The notes under the pieces were generated by a model, which did no database searches, was not told where the DNA came from, and was given only the letters and a program-made list of their open reading frames with translations. From positions 62,001-126,000 of the forward strand of contig NZ_JACCHP010000019.1 in NCBI RefSeq assembly GCF_016031625.1: DNA of 64,000 bases, given 5' to 3'. Within the stretch, counting starts at the first letter, position 1; each line of letters opens with the position of its first letter. The DNA is from Bradyrhizobium agreste (GTDB lineage Bacteria > Pseudomonadota > Alphaproteobacteria > Rhizobiales > Xanthobacteraceae). The position numbers and the translations under genes were made by a program. Shown here one piece after another: positions 62,256 to 64,000 of this stretch.

Positions 62256-64000
62256 TGGATTATGCAGCTCGCGTCGCGCAGGCCGACACCTATCCGAAGA
62301 TGCTCCGGCTCAATGCCAGGGAGCACGGCAACGAGATCGCAATGCGCGAGAAGGATCTCGGGCTCTGGCGCATCTTCACCTGGAACGACTATCAGGCCCG
62401 GGTGCGTGATTTCGCGCTGGGTCTCGTCGAGCTCGGCCTTGGTCGCGGGGATGTCATCGGCATCATCGGCGACAACCGGCCGGACTGGGTCGCGGCAGAA
62501 GTGGCGACGCATGCCATTGGCGGCCTCAGCCTCGGGCTCTATCGCGACGTGCTGGACGAGGAAGCCTCCTATCTTCTCAACTATGGCGAGGCGCAGCTCG
62601 TCTTCGCCGAGGACGAGGAGCAGGTCGACAAGCTGCTGACCCTTGCCGAGCGGGTGCCGAAGCTGAAGCACATCATCTATTCCGATCCGCGCGGAATGCG
62701 GAAATACGACGACCCGCGCCTGATGTCGGCGGAGAAGTTTGCCGAGCTCGGCCGTGCCCGCGCCGCGCGCGAGCCGGAGCTCTACGACAGACTGGTCGAT
62801 GCCACCAACGGCGAGGACGTCGCGATCCTCTGCACCACGTCCGGCACCACCTCGCATCCCAAGCTCGCGATGCTCGCCGCCGGCCGCGTGCTCGGCCATT
62901 GTGCGACCTATCTCGCATTCGACCCCAAGGGTCCCGACGACGAATATGTCTCGGTGCTGCCGTTGCCCTGGATCATGGAACAGGTCTACGTGCTCGGCAA
63001 AGGTCTGCTCTGCCGGATGAAGATCAACTTCGTCGAAGAGCCCGACACGATGATGAACGATCTGCGCGAGATCGCACCGACCTTCGTGCTGTTCGCACCG
63101 CGCGTCTGGGAATCCATTGCCGCCGATGTCCGCGCCAAGGTGATGGACGCAACGCCCTTCAAGCAGCGCCTGTTCGATGTCGGCATGAAGTCTGGTCTTG
63201 CCGCGCTCGAGCAGGGCAAACGCTCAGCCTTTGCCGACGCGATCCTGTTCCGCGCCCTGCGCGACCGGCTCGGCTTCACCCGCCTTCGCTCGGCCGCGAC
63301 CGGCGGCGCGGCACTCGGTCCTGACACCTTCAAGTTCTTCCAGGCCATGGGCGTGCCGCTGCGCACGCTCTACGGCCAGACCGAGCTGCTCGGTGCCTAC
63401 ACGCTGCATCCCGAGGGCAAGGTCGATCCCGATACCACCGGCGTGCCGATGGCCGACAGCGTCGAGATCCGCATCGACAATGCCGACATCCACGGTGTCG
63501 GCGAGATCGTCGTACGGCATCCCAACATGTTCCTCGGCTACTACAAGAACCCGGAAGCCAGCGTCGCCGACATCAAGGACGGCTGGCTGTGCTCCGGCGA
63601 TGCCGGCTATTTCAACGCCGACAACCAGCTCGTCGTCATCGACCGCATCAAGGATCTCGCCGAGACCTCCCGCGGCGAGCGCTTCTCGCCGCAGTTCATC
63701 GAGAACAAGCTGAAATTCTCGCCCTATATCGCCGAAGCCGTGGTGCTTGGGGCCGGCCGCGACGCGCTCGCGGCAATGATCTGCATCCGCTACTCCATCA
63801 TCTCGAAATGGGCGGAGAAGAACCGCCTCTCCTTCACGACCTACAGCGACCTCGCCTCACGGCCCGAGGTCTACGCGCTGCTTCAGAAGGAGGTCGAGAC
63901 CGTCAACGCCACGCTGCCGCCGGCCCAGCGCATCTCGCGCTTCCTGCTGCTCTATAAGGAGCTCGACGCCGACGACGGCGAGCTCACCCGGACGCGAAAG
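62252..64000 (+). CDS. Long-chain acyl-CoA ligase (AMP-binding), 3' end beyond the window
   Basis: The first 583 codons are present and the frame is open to the right edge. The protein has the AMP-ligase P-loop ILCTTSGTTSHPKLAM near residue 195, VSVLPLPWIMEQVYVLGKGLL, the RLGFTRLRSAATGGAALGPDTFKFFQAMG segment, and the adenylation motif TLYGQTELLGAYTL. A later GWLCSGDAGYFNADNQLVVIDR aspartate and a lysine in the IKDLAETSRGER region are typical. It resembles long-chain fatty acyl-CoA synthetases (FadD15/AMP-binding group). The ATG overlaps the upstream stop by four bases, and GGAGAG lies before it. The substrate, perhaps a compound imported by the liv-type ABC system, is inferred from context. 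Confidence 0.9.
   Translation, partial: MMDYAARVAQADTYPKMLRLNAREHGNEIAMREKDLGLWRIFTWNDYQARVRDFALGLVELGLGRGDVIGIIGDNRPDWVAAEVATHAIGGLSLGLYRDVLDEEASYLLNYGEAQLVFAEDEEQVDKLLTLAERVPKLKHIIYSDPRGMRKYDDPRLMSAEKFAELGRARAAREPELYDRLVDATNGEDVAILCTTSGTTSHPKLAMLAAGRVLGHCATYLAFDPKGPDDEYVSVLPLPWIMEQVYVLGKGLLCRMKINFVEEPDTMMNDLREIAPTFVLFAPRVWESIAADVRAKVMDATPFKQRLFDVGMKSGLAALEQGKRSAFADAILFRALRDRLGFTRLRSAATGGAALGPDTFKFFQAMGVPLRTLYGQTELLGAYTLHPEGKVDPDTTGVPMADSVEIRIDNADIHGVGEIVVRHPNMFLGYYKNPEASVADIKDGWLCSGDAGYFNADNQLVVIDRIKDLAETSRGERFSPQFIENKLKFSPYIAEAVVLGAGRDALAAMICIRYSIISKWAEKNRLSFTTYSDLASRPEVYALLQKEVETVNATLPPAQRISRFLLLYKELDADDGELTRTRK

Overview
The window reads as a chromosomal segment of an alphaproteobacterium of the Bradyrhizobium type (Hyphomicrobiales). 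The evidence is high GC with strongly GC-biased third codon positions, a DUF1127 protein, a CoxL-like molybdenum hydroxylase, several branched-chain amino-acid-type ABC transporters, and many dispersed palindromic intergenic repeats in at least four families. No rRNA, tRNA, CRISPR array, transposase or phage gene was recognised. About 55 genes are called, including three small ones and one broken gene.

Layout. 1-12.4 kb is mixed housekeeping: the 5' part of an LpxH-like phosphoesterase, thiD, a hybrid sensor kinase with an ethylene-receptor-type N-terminus, a stand-alone Lrp ligand-binding domain, two cytochromes c, a CHRD protein, a Cys/Met-type PLP enzyme, an orphan CoxL-like subunit, a DUF1127 protein and a DoxX protein. 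12.4-36 kb is a surface-polysaccharide/LPS region. It holds murJ; amino-sugar genes (DegT aminotransferase, Gfo/Idh dehydrogenase); manC and a UDP-glucuronate epimerase; a flippase-like protein coupled to a WecA/WbpL-type transferase; and a five-gene operon hldD-hldE-waaL-capD-epimerase. A heptosyltransferase, a GT4 transferase, galE, an MsbA-type ABC exporter and an LpxO-like hydroxylase complete it.

36-46 kb holds an overlapping parA/phasin-like pair, a flavin monooxygenase, an IPT-type membrane protein, the methyl-cycle unit (HTH-methyltransferase fusion, metK, ahcY) and a secreted TPR-caspase protein. 46-52.5 kb is a complete liv-type ABC operon (livK-H-M-G-F order) that runs into a MetE-like methyltransferase, behind a promoter overlapped by a perfect inverted repeat. 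52.8-61 kb carries a small lipoprotein, purU, hemD, a peroxiredoxin, a disrupted zinc-ribbon/cyclase/AAA/TPR gene, an MFS exporter and a Crp/Fnr regulator. The window ends in a second liv-type cluster: an ATPase and a long-chain acyl-CoA ligase cut by the edge.

The items most worth a second look are the ethylene-receptor-like kinase, whose copper-site residues match ETR1 in identity and spacing; the parA/phasin-like pair, which could position polyhydroxybutyrate granules; and the HTH-methyltransferase fusion heading metK-ahcY, a candidate SAM-responsive regulator. All function calls come from reading motifs; no database search was possible.
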